Assembly: GCA_949292785.1 (NCBI GenBank)
Contig: CASFBK010000008.1
Coordinates: 124,001-188,000 of the forward strand
DNA length: 64,000 bases
Reading direction: 5' to 3'
DNA from: an uncultured Eubacteriales bacterium
GTDB lineage: Bacteria > Bacillota > Clostridia > Lachnospirales > Lachnospiraceae
Shown: positions 53,296 through 62,420 of the stretch, piece after piece
Position numbering within the stretch: the first letter of the stretch is position 1
Layout of the letters: each line of letters opens with the position of its first letter
The notes under the pieces: generated by a model
What the model was told of the DNA's origin: nothing
Seen by the model: only the letters and a program-made list of their open reading frames with translations
Databases searched by the model: none
Translations under genes and position numbers: made by a program

Positions 53296-54543
53296 CTACT
53301 CCCGAAGGGGCAGCTGCACAATAAAGGTACTCCCCGGAAATTTTCTTTTTTGGGCAATGCCGGAAGAATACCCGGAAACCACCCGGATACCTCCGCCCTG
53401 ACGTTCTAAAATCTCCCGGGTTAAGTACAGTCCTATTCCGGAACCCTCCTGCTGCTGCACCAGGTGAGACTGTATGCGGTAAAACCGTTTAAATATCTTA
53501 TGGTATTCCTCTTTAGGAACACCAATTCCTTCATCCTGAAATTCAATGCGCAAAAACGTTGTCAGTTTTTGCAACCGTATTGTTATGGTGGTTTCGCCCG
53601 GACTGTATTTTATGGCATTTTCTAAAATATTAATGAATGCTTCGCAAGTCCATTTCACGTCGTGAGGGATTTGCAAACCTGATATCTCCTCCATCTCAAT
53701 GGCAATATTTTTATCGGAAGCCTTCATATAGACGCGGCTGACCGCTGACGCTACCGTTTCTAAAATATCTGCCGTTTCTTTTTTCACCTGTATCATTCCT
53801 GTTTCCATACGGGAAATATTAAGCAGGGCATTCAGGAGATTTTCAAGCCCCGTCAGCTGCTTTTTACATCTCTCGGAAAATTCCTCACGTTCCTGTCTGC
53901 TTAAATCCTCCGAAAGCAGTATTTCAAAGCAGGCTTTCAGCGCTGCTATCGGTGTCTTGAGCTGATGGGAAATGTCTGTTACCAGAGACTTTGTCTCTTC
54001 CTTTTCTAACTCCATCCGCTCTTCTAACAGCTTTAACATCTCCCCGAAATCTGCAAACTGTCCGTATATCTGCTGCAACATGTCTGTTTCTTCCGTGAAG
54101 AGTGCTGCGCCCTCTACTTCATATTTTCTTTGCTGGAACTGGTCTAATATTTTTGACAGTTCTGACAGCTCTGCTTTCCGCTGCCTTCCCGCTCTCTTTT
54201 GGATTCCCGAAAGAACTAGTGCATATCCTGCGAAAACTGCACCGGATATCAGAAGGATAATAAAAGAATGTTTTAAAAATTCCCTGCCGAACTGATTTGC
54301 CTGTAGGTCCAGATATCCATATTGTTCTCCTGTGTCAAGCCCCTTACTCTGCTGCTCTGTGTCTATATCTTCGTTTCTCCACAACATAACAGCCGTGTCC
54401 AGCAACTCTTCTTTTTCTGCTCCCAGAAAAAGCGTTACGATTTCCATTTTTTCCTGATATCGGTTCCACTCGTTAAAAATAAGCAGGCAGTCCAGCAGTA
54501 ATATTACCAAAAATCCGACAACTAAGTTATACTTTTTTCTCAT
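53296..54543 (-). CDS. Sensor histidine kinase
   Basis: 415 residues from ATG 54543 (AAGGAG 11 bases upstream); its ATG overlaps the response-regulator stop as ATGA, and a GTG four codons earlier lies on the ribosome site. Two membrane helices (about 8-24 and 90-112) enclose a 65-residue sensor loop. Kinase boxes: H box DISHQLKTPIAALKA, N box FINILENAIKYSP, G boxes DEGIGVPKEE and GSGIGLYLTREIL. The sensor loop is larger than in BceS-type kinases, so it may sense ligands itself rather than through the transporter. Confidence 0.95.
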   Translation of the reverse strand: MRKKYNLVVGFLVILLLDCLLIFNEWNRYQEKMEIVTLFLGAEKEELLDTAVMLWRNEDIDTEQQSKGLDTGEQYGYLDLQANQFGREFLKHSFIILLISGAVFAGYALVLSGIQKRAGRQRKAELSELSKILDQFQQRKYEVEGAALFTEETDMLQQIYGQFADFGEMLKLLEERMELEKEETKSLVTDISHQLKTPIAALKACFEILLSEDLSRQEREEFSERCKKQLTGLENLLNALLNISRMETGMIQVKKETADILETVASAVSRVYMKASDKNIAIEMEEISGLQIPHDVKWTCEAFINILENAIKYSPGETTITIRLQKLTTFLRIEFQDEGIGVPKEEYHKIFKRFYRIQSHLVQQQEGSGIGLYLTREILERQGGGIRVVSGYSSGIAQKRKFPGSTFIVQLPLRE

Positions 54544-55226
54544 AGTCTGCGGCACTCCTTATCCCAGACATAACCGATTCCCCGAATATTTCGGATATAT
54601 TCCGGCTTGGAGGGGTCGGGCTCAATCTTTTCCCGCAGGCGGCGGATATTGACAGCGATGGTGTTCTCGTCTACAAAATCTCCATAGGAATCAAAAAGCC
54701 TGTCCAACAGTTGATTCTTTGACAAGACCTGCCTTGGGTGCTCCAGAAATACCTGAAGCATACGCCATTCATTTTTGGTTAAGGAAACCTCTTCTCCGTC
54801 TACCGTGAGGCGCATTTCTTTTATCAGAAGGCAGACTCTTCCCGATTGAATTTTTTGCTGCACGATTCCCTGCTGTTTTCTGAAGTACGCCGATACCTTC
54901 AGCGAGAGCACCGACAGACTGAAGGGCTTGGTGATATAATCATCTGCCCCGGCTTCATAACCCATGACCTGGTCGATTTCCTGGTCTAAGGCGGTAAGGC
55001 ATATGATATGTACGCTGCTGTTTTCCCTGATATGGCGCACAAAATCAAGCCCACTTCCATCCGGCAGGGTTACATCGCAGATACATAACTGTATATTCTG
55101 TTTTTCCCAGGCTGTTTTTGCCTCCGCAATATTTTTACAGGAAAATACCTGATAGCCTTCCTTTTCCAGGGTGAAGGCTATTCCGCGGTTTACGCTTTCT
55201 TCATCTTCTAATAATAGTATGTTCAT
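54540..55226 (-). CDS. OmpR-family response regulator
   Basis: 228 residues from ATG 55226 (NILLLEDEESVNRGIAFTLEKEGYQ); the longer frame runs into the preceding gene. Receiver with acidic DE pair, phospho-acceptor Asp in CICDVTLPDGSG and Lys in YITKPFS; C-terminal winged helix (NEWRMLQVFLEHPRQVLSKNQLLDRLF, ENTIAVNIRRLREKIEPDPSKPEYIRNIRGIGYVW). No clear Shine-Dalgarno site precedes the ATG. It likely controls the kinase/ABC operon downstream. Confidence 0.94.
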   Translation of the reverse strand: MNILLLEDEESVNRGIAFTLEKEGYQVFSCKNIAEAKTAWEKQNIQLCICDVTLPDGSGLDFVRHIRENSSVHIICLTALDQEIDQVMGYEAGADDYITKPFSLSVLSLKVSAYFRKQQGIVQQKIQSGRVCLLIKEMRLTVDGEEVSLTKNEWRMLQVFLEHPRQVLSKNQLLDRLFDSYGDFVDENTIAVNIRRLREKIEPDPSKPEYIRNIRGIGYVWDKECRRL

Positions 55227-55269
55227 AGTGATATTATGATAGCATACCGGGAGCCTGATTTCTACTTTT

Positions 55270-56901
55270 TTATAGATTAATCTTCTCCATCTCCTGTGCA
55301 ATATTCAACGCATGGTCGCCAATTCGTTCAAAGTCCGTCAGCATTTCCGAATAGATAAGACATGCCTCTTCGTTGCATTTTCCTAAACGCATACGTTCCA
55401 TTTTATTCTCTCGGTACTGCAGGGTGATGTCATCCATGCTCTGCTCCAGTTCTGCGATTCGTTCCATCCATTTTGGCGTTCCACGGTCTTCCCGCTCAAG
55501 CACCTCAAACAATACCAGCAGCGCCTGTTCCATCCGCTCCATTTCCTCCTGCGCCGCCTGTGAAAAAACAATATGATGCTTCTCCAGTGTCCTAGTATAT
55601 TCGGCAATATTCAATGCATGGTCTCCGATTCGCTCGATATTTCCGCTCATTTCAAAATACTGGCTGGCATGATATACTTCCTCTTCGTTATTTTCACTTA
55701 CAACCGTTCTGGAAATATAATGTGATATTTCCTTATTGAGATAATCAATGTACTCCTCTGTCTTATAGATTGCGGCAAGCTGTTCGGAATTTCCTGTACG
55801 AAATGCCCAGAATGCTTTGTCAACATTTTCCTTTGCCATTCCCAGCATACGAAATACTTCCTGCTCCAACTGATTGGTATAAATGGCTGCCGCTCCAATG
55901 GCACGCTCCGCCGACTTTCCAAGAGGCTGCAGATATTCCAGATGCTGTTCCTGATTTCTCTCTTCCGTTTGTTCCGGAAGTATCTTTTTTGCCAGCATTG
56001 CAAGTCCGTTTCCTGCCGGAAGTAAGAGCAGAGTTGTAACAATATTAAACAGTGTATGTACATTGGCAATCTGCGCTGCCGGATTGGAGGTGAGACTCTC
56101 CATAAATGGTACCAGTGGTGTTACCATGCATAAAATAGTAAATACCACGGTTCCAATCACGTTAAACATGAAATGTATCAAGGTAGTACGCTTTGCATTT
56201 CTATTGGTTCCAATGGATGCTAAAACTGCCGTAATACAGGTTCCGATATTTTGTCCAAACAACACATATACGGCACCATCCAGCCCAATAAGACCACTGA
56301 CAGCAAGCGCCTGTAAGATTCCAACAGAAGCAGAGGACGACTGAATGACCGCTGTAAACACCGCTCCTGTCAGAATTCCAAGCGCCGGGTGAGAAAAGGT
56401 GGTCATCAAATCAATGAATACCTCTGAATGCTGCAACGGTTCCATGGAACCACTCATCATTCCCATTCCGATAAACAATACGCCAAATCCTGCTAAAATC
56501 TGTCCGAAATAAGTATATCTCTGTTTTTTTAAAAACAAATTCATTACCACACCTACAAATGCAAACATAGGTGCAACAGCTCCTACATCCAGTGCAATCA
56601 ACTGCCCTGTTATGGTAGTACCGATATTGGCCCCCATAATAATCCATACTGCCTGCTGCAATGTCATCATGCCGGAATTTACAAATCCTACTACCATGAC
56701 AGTGGTGGCAGACGAAGACTGAATAATCGCTGTGATTCCTGCTCCCACCGCTACTCCCAAGAATCGGTTTGCGGTCAGCTTTTCCAGAATCTGTTTCATT
56801 CTGTTGCCTGCTGCCGCTTCCAGTCCCTGACTCATCATCTGCATACCATATAAGAACAATGCCAGACCACCCAGCAATCCTAATATCTGTGTTGTTTCCA
56901 T
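55270..56901 (-). CDS. Na/Pi cotransporter with PhoU-like domain
   Basis: 543 residues. Eight or nine membrane helices with the duplicated NptA signature GITAIIQSSSATTVMVVGFVNSG and GAVFTAVIQSSSASVGILQAL (QSSS motifs) and a soluble C-terminal half (about 325-540) of paired PhoU-like helical bundles (NIERIGDHALNIAEYTR, FERIGDHALNIAQEM). Sodium-driven phosphate uptake with a regulatory tail. It follows secDF by 40 bp on the same strand; the pairing may be only transcriptional. Confidence 0.94.
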   Translation of the reverse strand: METTQILGLLGGLALFLYGMQMMSQGLEAAAGNRMKQILEKLTANRFLGVAVGAGITAIIQSSSATTVMVVGFVNSGMMTLQQAVWIIMGANIGTTITGQLIALDVGAVAPMFAFVGVVMNLFLKKQRYTYFGQILAGFGVLFIGMGMMSGSMEPLQHSEVFIDLMTTFSHPALGILTGAVFTAVIQSSSASVGILQALAVSGLIGLDGAVYVLFGQNIGTCITAVLASIGTNRNAKRTTLIHFMFNVIGTVVFTILCMVTPLVPFMESLTSNPAAQIANVHTLFNIVTTLLLLPAGNGLAMLAKKILPEQTEERNQEQHLEYLQPLGKSAERAIGAAAIYTNQLEQEVFRMLGMAKENVDKAFWAFRTGNSEQLAAIYKTEEYIDYLNKEISHYISRTVVSENNEEEVYHASQYFEMSGNIERIGDHALNIAEYTRTLEKHHIVFSQAAQEEMERMEQALLVLFEVLEREDRGTPKWMERIAELEQSMDDITLQYRENKMERMRLGKCNEEACLIYSEMLTDFERIGDHALNIAQEMEKINL

Positions 56902-56941
56902 AACCCATTTTCATCCTTTCTGTATTCTAACTTACAAGCTC

Positions 56942-59140
56942 TTATGCATTATGCCTTTCCGTTTTTCTTTGTTCTTTCCTGTCCTTCCATTTCTCCCACA
57001 TTGCCCATAAGGTACCGGCAATACAAATAGAAGAGTAACATCCACTGACCAGACCAAAGAACATGGGCAGTGAAAATTCAAAAATAGAACTCAGATGAAA
57101 TACGATGGATGCTACCAGTATAATAAGTACGCAAAGTCCGCTGGTAACAGAAGTATTAATCGAGCGCGCAAATGTCTGTGTGGTACTTGCATTTACCAGT
57201 TCTACTACTTCCAGCCGTTTATCTGCTTTCCGATTTTCCCGGATACGGTCATACAGCACAATGGTATCGTTGATGGAATATCCGATAATCGTAAGCGCCA
57301 CCGCTACGAAAGCATCGTTTAACGGTATTCCAAATAATGCAAAGGTAAAGAACACCACAAGTACATCATGAATCAACGCAATGATTGCAGTAATCCCTGC
57401 CGCCATTCCTCCTAAGGTAGAAAAACGGAACCACACATATACCACAATGAACACAAGAGAAAGAACAATCGCTATTACAGCATCCTTCAACGCTCTTTCT
57501 CCAATATAAGGCTCTACCGCATACGTTTCCGAAGTAACTGCATGAAGGGAATTGTCTACACTGTTTACCGCTTCTACCACTTCTTCCTGTTCTTCAGGGG
57601 ATAATCCGCCCGTTCCTGCCAGTGTAATCTGTATACTGCTCTTTCCACTGACATTGTCTTCTGTGGTCTGCACCGTCACAGGTCTGTTCATGACCTGTTC
57701 CACCGCTGCCTCTATCTCTTCCGTATCCGGCACTTTATCAGTAAAACAGCTTACTACCACGCCTCCGGTAAACTGTGTATCTAATGCGACTCCTTTTCCA
57801 ATGCAGGATACGAGCCCTATCACGAAAATGACACCGGAAACCAATGCATAAATCCACTTTTTTTGATAAAACGGTTTCACCGCCGGGACTTTTTTCTCCC
57901 GGAACCATTTTCTGTTATTCATTCCTTTCCATTCTAAGATACAATAAATCAGTTTCTTTGAAACACTGACCCCCACAAATACGTTGATAATCATACCTGC
58001 AAGTAAGGTATAACCAAAGCTCAGCATACTGCCGGAACCAAATATCATCAGGATAATTGCCACAATGGCAGTCGTCAGATTTCCATCCAAAACAGAAGAA
58101 AATGCATTTTTGTAGCCATATTTTATGGCAGTATGCAGATTCTCATGTGTCCGCAGTTCGTCTGCAATTCGCTCTGAAATGATGATATTCGTATCTACTG
58201 CCATTCCCAGGGAAAGAATAATTCCTGCAATTCCCGGCAGGGTCAATGTGTATTGAGGCACGGAAATTGAAAGCAGCTGTAGGCTCATCTGCAACAGCAA
58301 TGTCATACAGGCAATAAAGCCCGGCAATTTATACATACCAATCATAAAAAAACAAATCAGAAAAAATGCCAGAATTCCTGCTCCTACCATAATATGTAAT
58401 GCCTGATTTCCAAGGGTCGGGCTAATGGTGCTGAAATTCGTCGTTTTTAAGGAAAACGGCAGCGAACCTGCGCTGATTTTCTCTGCCAGCGCCTGAGCTT
58501 CCTCGAATCCGGACATTCCATTTATCACCGCATTTCCGCCGGATATTTCTGCTTCCACCACCGGATTGGAAATAAGCTCTTCGTCCATATAGATTCCAAT
58601 ATGCTTTCCAAGCTGTTCTTTTGTGGCTTTTTCAAAGAGCTTCGTTCCCTCTTTGTCAAAGCTCAGACTGACCACATACTGATTCCCGGCTCCCTGTGAA
58701 GTGTCTTTTTGAGCTATGCTGTCAGCCACGTGGCTGCCATCCAGTAAGACATTTCCCTCTTCATCTCGAAAGGTCAACTGTGCCATATCCCCCAGTTCTG
58801 CAATGGCCTCTTCCGGTTTAAATTCTGCTTCATCTGCTTTCCATGGAAAACGTACAATGACATATCCTCCATCTTTATCTACGGTAACCTCGCGGTCTGT
58901 AATATTTCGTACATCCAAACGATTCTCCATTACCGTCCGGGCAGCATCCAGCTCTGCTTCTGTTGCCTTTTGTTCCATACCTTCCGGTTCAAATATGGCT
59001 TCTACGCCTCCCCGGATGTCAATTCCGAAACGCATTTTGTTTGCGCCCTTGATTCCATTCCCTATCCCGAACACGGCTATAAGGCTGCACAGAACAATCA
59101 AAACGGTAATTCCTATAAACGCTCCTTTTTTCTGTTTCAT
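56942..59140 (-). CDS. secDF: Fused protein-export subunit SecDF
   Basis: 732 residues, a single polypeptide carrying both SecD (about 1-395) and SecF (about 425-732), with twelve membrane helices. SecD motif MRFGIDIRGGVEAIFEPEG at 36-54, LSLGMAVDTNIIISERI in TM4, and SecF counterparts DTQFTGGVVVSCFTD and TIIGYSINDTIVLYDRIREN. Proton-driven chaperone of the Sec translocon that pulls substrates on the outer face. The gene has a leader with two hairpins after its promoter. Confidence 0.97.
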   Translation of the reverse strand: MKQKKGAFIGITVLIVLCSLIAVFGIGNGIKGANKMRFGIDIRGGVEAIFEPEGMEQKATEAELDAARTVMENRLDVRNITDREVTVDKDGGYVIVRFPWKADEAEFKPEEAIAELGDMAQLTFRDEEGNVLLDGSHVADSIAQKDTSQGAGNQYVVSLSFDKEGTKLFEKATKEQLGKHIGIYMDEELISNPVVEAEISGGNAVINGMSGFEEAQALAEKISAGSLPFSLKTTNFSTISPTLGNQALHIMVGAGILAFFLICFFMIGMYKLPGFIACMTLLLQMSLQLLSISVPQYTLTLPGIAGIILSLGMAVDTNIIISERIADELRTHENLHTAIKYGYKNAFSSVLDGNLTTAIVAIILMIFGSGSMLSFGYTLLAGMIINVFVGVSVSKKLIYCILEWKGMNNRKWFREKKVPAVKPFYQKKWIYALVSGVIFVIGLVSCIGKGVALDTQFTGGVVVSCFTDKVPDTEEIEAAVEQVMNRPVTVQTTEDNVSGKSSIQITLAGTGGLSPEEQEEVVEAVNSVDNSLHAVTSETYAVEPYIGERALKDAVIAIVLSLVFIVVYVWFRFSTLGGMAAGITAIIALIHDVLVVFFTFALFGIPLNDAFVAVALTIIGYSINDTIVLYDRIRENRKADKRLEVVELVNASTTQTFARSINTSVTSGLCVLIILVASIVFHLSSIFEFSLPMFFGLVSGCYSSICIAGTLWAMWEKWKDRKEQRKTERHNA

Positions 59141-59161
59141 GATGTCCCTCTTTTCCAGATT

Positions 59162-59221
59162 GACCGGTTATTGCTCTATTTATCCGGTCGCATAAAAGGG
59201 AGCTTCGTACACGAAACTCCC
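59162..59221 (-). promoter_or_regulatory. Two hairpins in the secDF leader
   Basis: Hairpin 1: GGGAGTTTCG/CGAAGCTCCC (plus 59198-59221) followed by UUUUAU on the minus strand; it could act as a weak terminator or attenuator, and on the plus strand is followed by seven T. Hairpin 2: GACCGG/CCGGTC (59162-59189), just upstream of the ribosome site. Both lie downstream of the predicted promoter. Confidence 0.5.
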
Positions 59222-59241
59222 AATTTTTTTACACCTCTACG

Positions 59242-59270
59242 AGCATAACAATTATTCAATTTATCGTCAA
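59242..59270 (-). promoter_or_regulatory. Probable promoter of secDF
   Basis: TTGACG (59265-59270), 17-bp spacer, TATGCT (59242-59247) on the minus strand, 17 bp past the stop of the Gx-type gene. The leader would be about 95 nt. Confidence 0.5.
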
Positions 59271-59286
59271 TCAAGATAGAAGTTCT

Positions 59287-59775
59287 TTAGCGTTTTCTTG
59301 ACAGCCGCTTGATTAAAACAGAGCCCACCACTCCTATTATAATACCGAATACTACACCAGAAACCAATAAGACCGGAAGATAGTAAAATAAGCTGCTGTT
59401 TTCTACCACTAATGCCGCCATTATAATCTGTCCTACATTATGAAATACTGCTCCCAGAACACTTACTCCCGTAACAGAAAATAACTTTGTCTTTCGGGCA
59501 ATCACCATTACCAGCATACTTAACATGCCACCTGCCAGACTGTACATCATCATCGCCAGATTTCCAAAGGTGAACCCGGTAAGTACAATACGAACCAGAG
59601 ACAACATAAATGCCGGACCTGCGCCCATAAGATATAGTGTTACTATCACCACCATATTCGCCAGTCCGAGTTTGATTCCCGGTATTCCCACACTGATGGG
59701 AATTAATGATTCGATATAGGAAAAGATAAATGCCAGTGCCACCAGCATTCCCATATTAGCTGTTTTTTTTGCCAT
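59287..59775 (-). CDS. Gx transporter / heptaprenyl diphosphate synthase component I-like membrane protein
   Basis: 162 residues with about five membrane helices and the family motif SLIPISVGIPGIKLGLANMVVIVTLYLMG (about 24-52). Members are annotated as Hpre_diP_synt_I or Gx transporters and look like ECF S-components. In Listeria the EetB protein of the flavin-based electron-transfer locus belongs to this family. Third gene of the apbE operon, 18 bp after the NusG-II gene; quinone- or flavin-related membrane role is inferred. Confidence 0.88.
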   Translation of the reverse strand: MAKKTANMGMLVALAFIFSYIESLIPISVGIPGIKLGLANMVVIVTLYLMGAGPAFMLSLVRIVLTGFTFGNLAMMMYSLAGGMLSMLVMVIARKTKLFSVTGVSVLGAVFHNVGQIIMAALVVENSSLFYYLPVLLVSGVVFGIIIGVVGSVLIKRLSRKR

Positions 59776-59793
59776 CGTTCTTCCTTTCTGTCA

Positions 59794-60168
59794 TCAATTC
59801 GTAGAAGCATCCACCTCTGCCGCTTCTCCATTTTCAATTTCCACCACTACCTTATTTGGCAGACACACCAGTGTCTCCCCTGTTTTGTCTATGGGTTTAT
59901 GACGTACACAGATTTTGTCCGGGCAGGACGCTTCCTCCACACTTGCTGCCCCGTCTTCAATCACCAGAAGATTGAACCCACCATTCTCCGACTCTATTTT
60001 TACTATGGTATCCTCTGCCAAAGGATAACTTCCGTATTCTTTTCCATCGATAGTTACTACTGCCTGTGCATCCTTTGTATTGTGTTCTCCGTAAAGATTG
60101 ATTCCTGCAAATGCCCCCAGGGCAATGACTACGATAACAGCTATCATGATTACATCGTTTTTCTTCAT
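59794..60168 (-). CDS. NusG domain II protein, EetA-like
   Basis: 124 residues: N-terminal membrane helix (about 7-27) and an extracytoplasmic NusG-II beta domain (VTIDGKEYGSYPLAEDT, EASCPDKICVRHKPI, TLVCLPNKVVVEI). Two cysteines (about 83 and 89) in ScPDKIC and a third in TLVCLPN are conserved in this family. Despite its name it is not a transcription factor. Linked to ApbE and the Gx protein here, the same set as in the Listeria electron-transfer locus. Confidence 0.88.
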   Translation of the reverse strand: MKKNDVIMIAVIVVIALGAFAGINLYGEHNTKDAQAVVTIDGKEYGSYPLAEDTIVKIESENGGFNLLVIEDGAASVEEASCPDKICVRHKPIDKTGETLVCLPNKVVVEIENGEAAEVDASTN

Positions 60169-60194
60169 TTCCTGCTCCTGTACTATGCCGTTTT

Positions 60195-61265
60195 CTACTG
60201 CACCAGATACTTTGAAAAACCACTGGAATATTTTATGGTTCCATCATTCAGTATCCACATGGCTTCTACCCCTTCCATGGATTCTACGAATGATTTTCCC
60301 TCTTCATATTCCATATTAAATAATGCGGTGGACATCGCATCTGCCTCACCGGAATCCTGCATGATAACCGAGACGGATGCCATGTGCTCTGCCGGCATCA
60401 TGGTATCTTTATCTATAATATGGCAATACTGCTTTCCATCTACTTCATAGTATCTTTGATAATTTCCACTGGTTACAATGGACATATCCTGTAATTGTAC
60501 CCTTTCAACATACGCTTCTTCACTGCTTAAATCCGGATTCTGTATACCGACTCTCCAGGCTTCTCCGTCTTCCCTTGCACCTACCACGCAGATATTTCCG
60601 CCGCCACTGATTAAAAGATGCTCCATACCGTGTTCTTTTGCATACTCTGCAACTTGCTGCACTGCGTAACCCTTTCCGATACTTCCCACATCGAGGGACA
60701 TCTCCGGGTCGGCTAAATATACCGTAGAAGCTTCTTCATCAATAATAAGATTGTCGATATCCGTATGTACTGCCCGGCTTTCTAATTCTTCCATTGGCGG
60801 AAGCGCTGCATTTTCCGGGTCTTGTGTTCCTGACTCCCGGTAATCATGCCACAGACGCAGCACACTTCCGTAGGCAATATTCACTTCTCCATTTGTTTTC
60901 TCATACGCTTCTTTTCCCAGCTTTAACAAATCTATGATTTCCGGCGCCACCGTTACCGGCTCTTTTCCTGCGTTATCATTGATGGTCTTTATATTGTTTA
61001 CCCCTTCATAATCATGATAAATGTCATACAACTGATTATAATAATCGAACTGCTCCTTCAATTCACTTATCTGCTTCGTAAATGCCTCTTCACTCTCAGC
61101 ATACCCGATAATCTGCGTAACTGTGTCAAATACATCTGTAAACTGCGCCTCGTAACGCTCTATTTTTGATGAGCCTTTTCCCTGATAAAAAAGCAGTCCT
61201 GCAAATACTGCTGCCACTATTACAAGAATCGATGCCTGATATTTTCTCTTCATATTTATCTTCAT
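60195..61265 (-). CDS. apbE: FAD:protein FMN transferase (ApbE/FmnB-like)
   Basis: 356 residues from ATG 61265 with GGAGG five bases upstream; the longer frame starts upstream of the promoter. A membrane anchor (about 9-26) without lipobox Cys places it outside the membrane. ApbE motifs: YDIYHDYEGVNNIKTINDNAGKEPV, DVGSIGKGYAVQQVAEY, LISGGGNICVVGA, and the Mg/FAD site DAMSTALFNM. It attaches FMN to Thr of extracytoplasmic flavoproteins. First gene of the unit with the NusG-II and Gx proteins. No FMN-binding substrate protein (PplA, RnfG) lies in the window. Confidence 0.95.
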   Translation of the reverse strand: MKINMKRKYQASILVIVAAVFAGLLFYQGKGSSKIERYEAQFTDVFDTVTQIIGYAESEEAFTKQISELKEQFDYYNQLYDIYHDYEGVNNIKTINDNAGKEPVTVAPEIIDLLKLGKEAYEKTNGEVNIAYGSVLRLWHDYRESGTQDPENAALPPMEELESRAVHTDIDNLIIDEEASTVYLADPEMSLDVGSIGKGYAVQQVAEYAKEHGMEHLLISGGGNICVVGAREDGEAWRVGIQNPDLSSEEAYVERVQLQDMSIVTSGNYQRYYEVDGKQYCHIIDKDTMMPAEHMASVSVIMQDSGEADAMSTALFNMEYEEGKSFVESMEGVEAMWILNDGTIKYSSGFSKYLVQ

Positions 61266-61284
61266 ATTTGCCTCCATTTTATCT

Positions 61285-61313
61285 ATTATACTAAAGAACC
61301 ATTTTGTATACAA
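61285..61313 (-). promoter_or_regulatory. Promoter of the apbE operon
   Basis: TTGTAT (61308-61313), 17-bp spacer, TATAAT (61285-61290) on the minus strand. A weaker divergent plus-strand promoter (TTGAAT, 17 bp, TATTTT near 61329-61357) could serve the pseudouridine synthase gene. Confidence 0.65.
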
Positions 61314-61386
61314 GAGCTTGTTCTTATTGAATCCTCTGCAAAATTGTGTTATTTTTAATGTATTCGTAACTATTTGAGGTGACAAT

Positions 61387-62349
61387 ATGAAACGTACCTT
61401 TACTTATCAAATTACACCCGCAGATGCCGGGCACAGCATTGAACGCTTTTTAAAAGAACAGGGCTTTTCCGGTCAGAATATTATTGATTTGAAAAAAATG
61501 CCGGAGAGTATTCTGGTAAATGGCATCTGGGAGCATGTAACCTATTCCCTGCAGCCACTGGACATTCTGGAAATATGTATTGAAGAAAAGGAAGCTTCCC
61601 AGAAAGTCGTTCCAGTCGATATTCCACTGGACATTATTTATGAGGACGATGATTTGCTGGTGGTAAACAAGCCTGCGGATATGCCGGTACATCCTTCTAT
61701 GGGAAACTACGAGAATACCCTTGCAAATGCCGTTGCCTGGCATTATGCCAGCAAGGAGATTCCCTTTGTCTTTCGCTGTATTAATCGGCTGGACCGTAAT
61801 ACTACCGGACTTACCATTATTGCCAAGCATATGGTCAGTGCAAACATTCTGTCCCAGATGGTGGCAGAACGGGACATTCACCGGGAATATCTCGCTATTG
61901 TTCAGGATAAATATCTTCCGGATATGGGGATTATTTATGCACCTATCGGCCGGAAAGAGGGCTCTGCCATTGAACGCACCGTGGATTTTATTAATGGGGA
62001 CCGTGCTATCACCCAGTATCAGGTACTGGGCAGGGAAAATGGATATGCCCTTGCAGCCCTCAAGCTGGAAACAGGCAGAACCCACCAGATACGCGTTCAT
62101 ATGAAGTATATGAAGTGTCCGCTTGTGGGGGACGGACTGTATAACCCCAAAGATGTTTCTTATCTGTCCTCCCTTGCAGAAGGAGAAAAAGATACCCGTA
62201 TTCTGAAACGCCAGGCGCTTCATTCTGCAAAGCTGGAGTTTTCCCACCCTATCACAAAGGAGCCTATGTGCTTTACACAAAAGCTCCCGGATGATATGAC
62301 GAACTTTCTGATAGAAAATATGTCATTTACTTATGAGGAATATAAATAG
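61387..62349 (+). CDS. RluA-family pseudouridine synthase
   Basis: 320 residues. N-terminal S4-like region (about 10-75), then the catalytic domain with KPADMPVHPS (about 92-101) and the catalytic Asp in CINRLDRNTTGL, followed by GRKEGSAIERTV, LETGRTHQIRVHMKYMKCPLVGDGLY. This group isomerises uridines in rRNA or tRNA; the exact site cannot be read. GAGGTG ribosome site; divergent from apbE. One of two plus-strand genes. Confidence 0.94.
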   Translation: MKRTFTYQITPADAGHSIERFLKEQGFSGQNIIDLKKMPESILVNGIWEHVTYSLQPLDILEICIEEKEASQKVVPVDIPLDIIYEDDDLLVVNKPADMPVHPSMGNYENTLANAVAWHYASKEIPFVFRCINRLDRNTTGLTIIAKHMVSANILSQMVAERDIHREYLAIVQDKYLPDMGIIYAPIGRKEGSAIERTVDFINGDRAITQYQVLGRENGYALAALKLETGRTHQIRVHMKYMKCPLVGDGLYNPKDVSYLSSLAEGEKDTRILKRQALHSAKLEFSHPITKEPMCFTQKLPDDMTNFLIENMSFTYEEYK

Positions 62350-62384
62350 TATCTGTCCTTGACACATCTTCTGATACCGGTCAG

Positions 62385-62415
62385 AGTACCCATGCTCTAT
62401 AGGGTACTTTGTTTC
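62385..62415 (+). terminator. Intrinsic terminator of the pseudouridine synthase gene
   Basis: AGTACCC (62385-62391) and GGGTACT (62402-62408) followed by TTGTTTC on the plus strand, 35 bp after the stop codon, at a convergent junction. Confidence 0.72.
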
Positions 62416-62420
62416 GGTTA

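Noticed and set aside
55227..55301. Extended N-terminus of the response regulator
   Set aside because: The extra 25 residues do not belong to the receiver fold and overlap the Na/Pi gene end.
61450..62280. 276-codon minus-strand frame opposite the pseudouridine synthase
   Set aside because: Shadow of the real gene, with no start signal; sense protein has all catalytic motifs.
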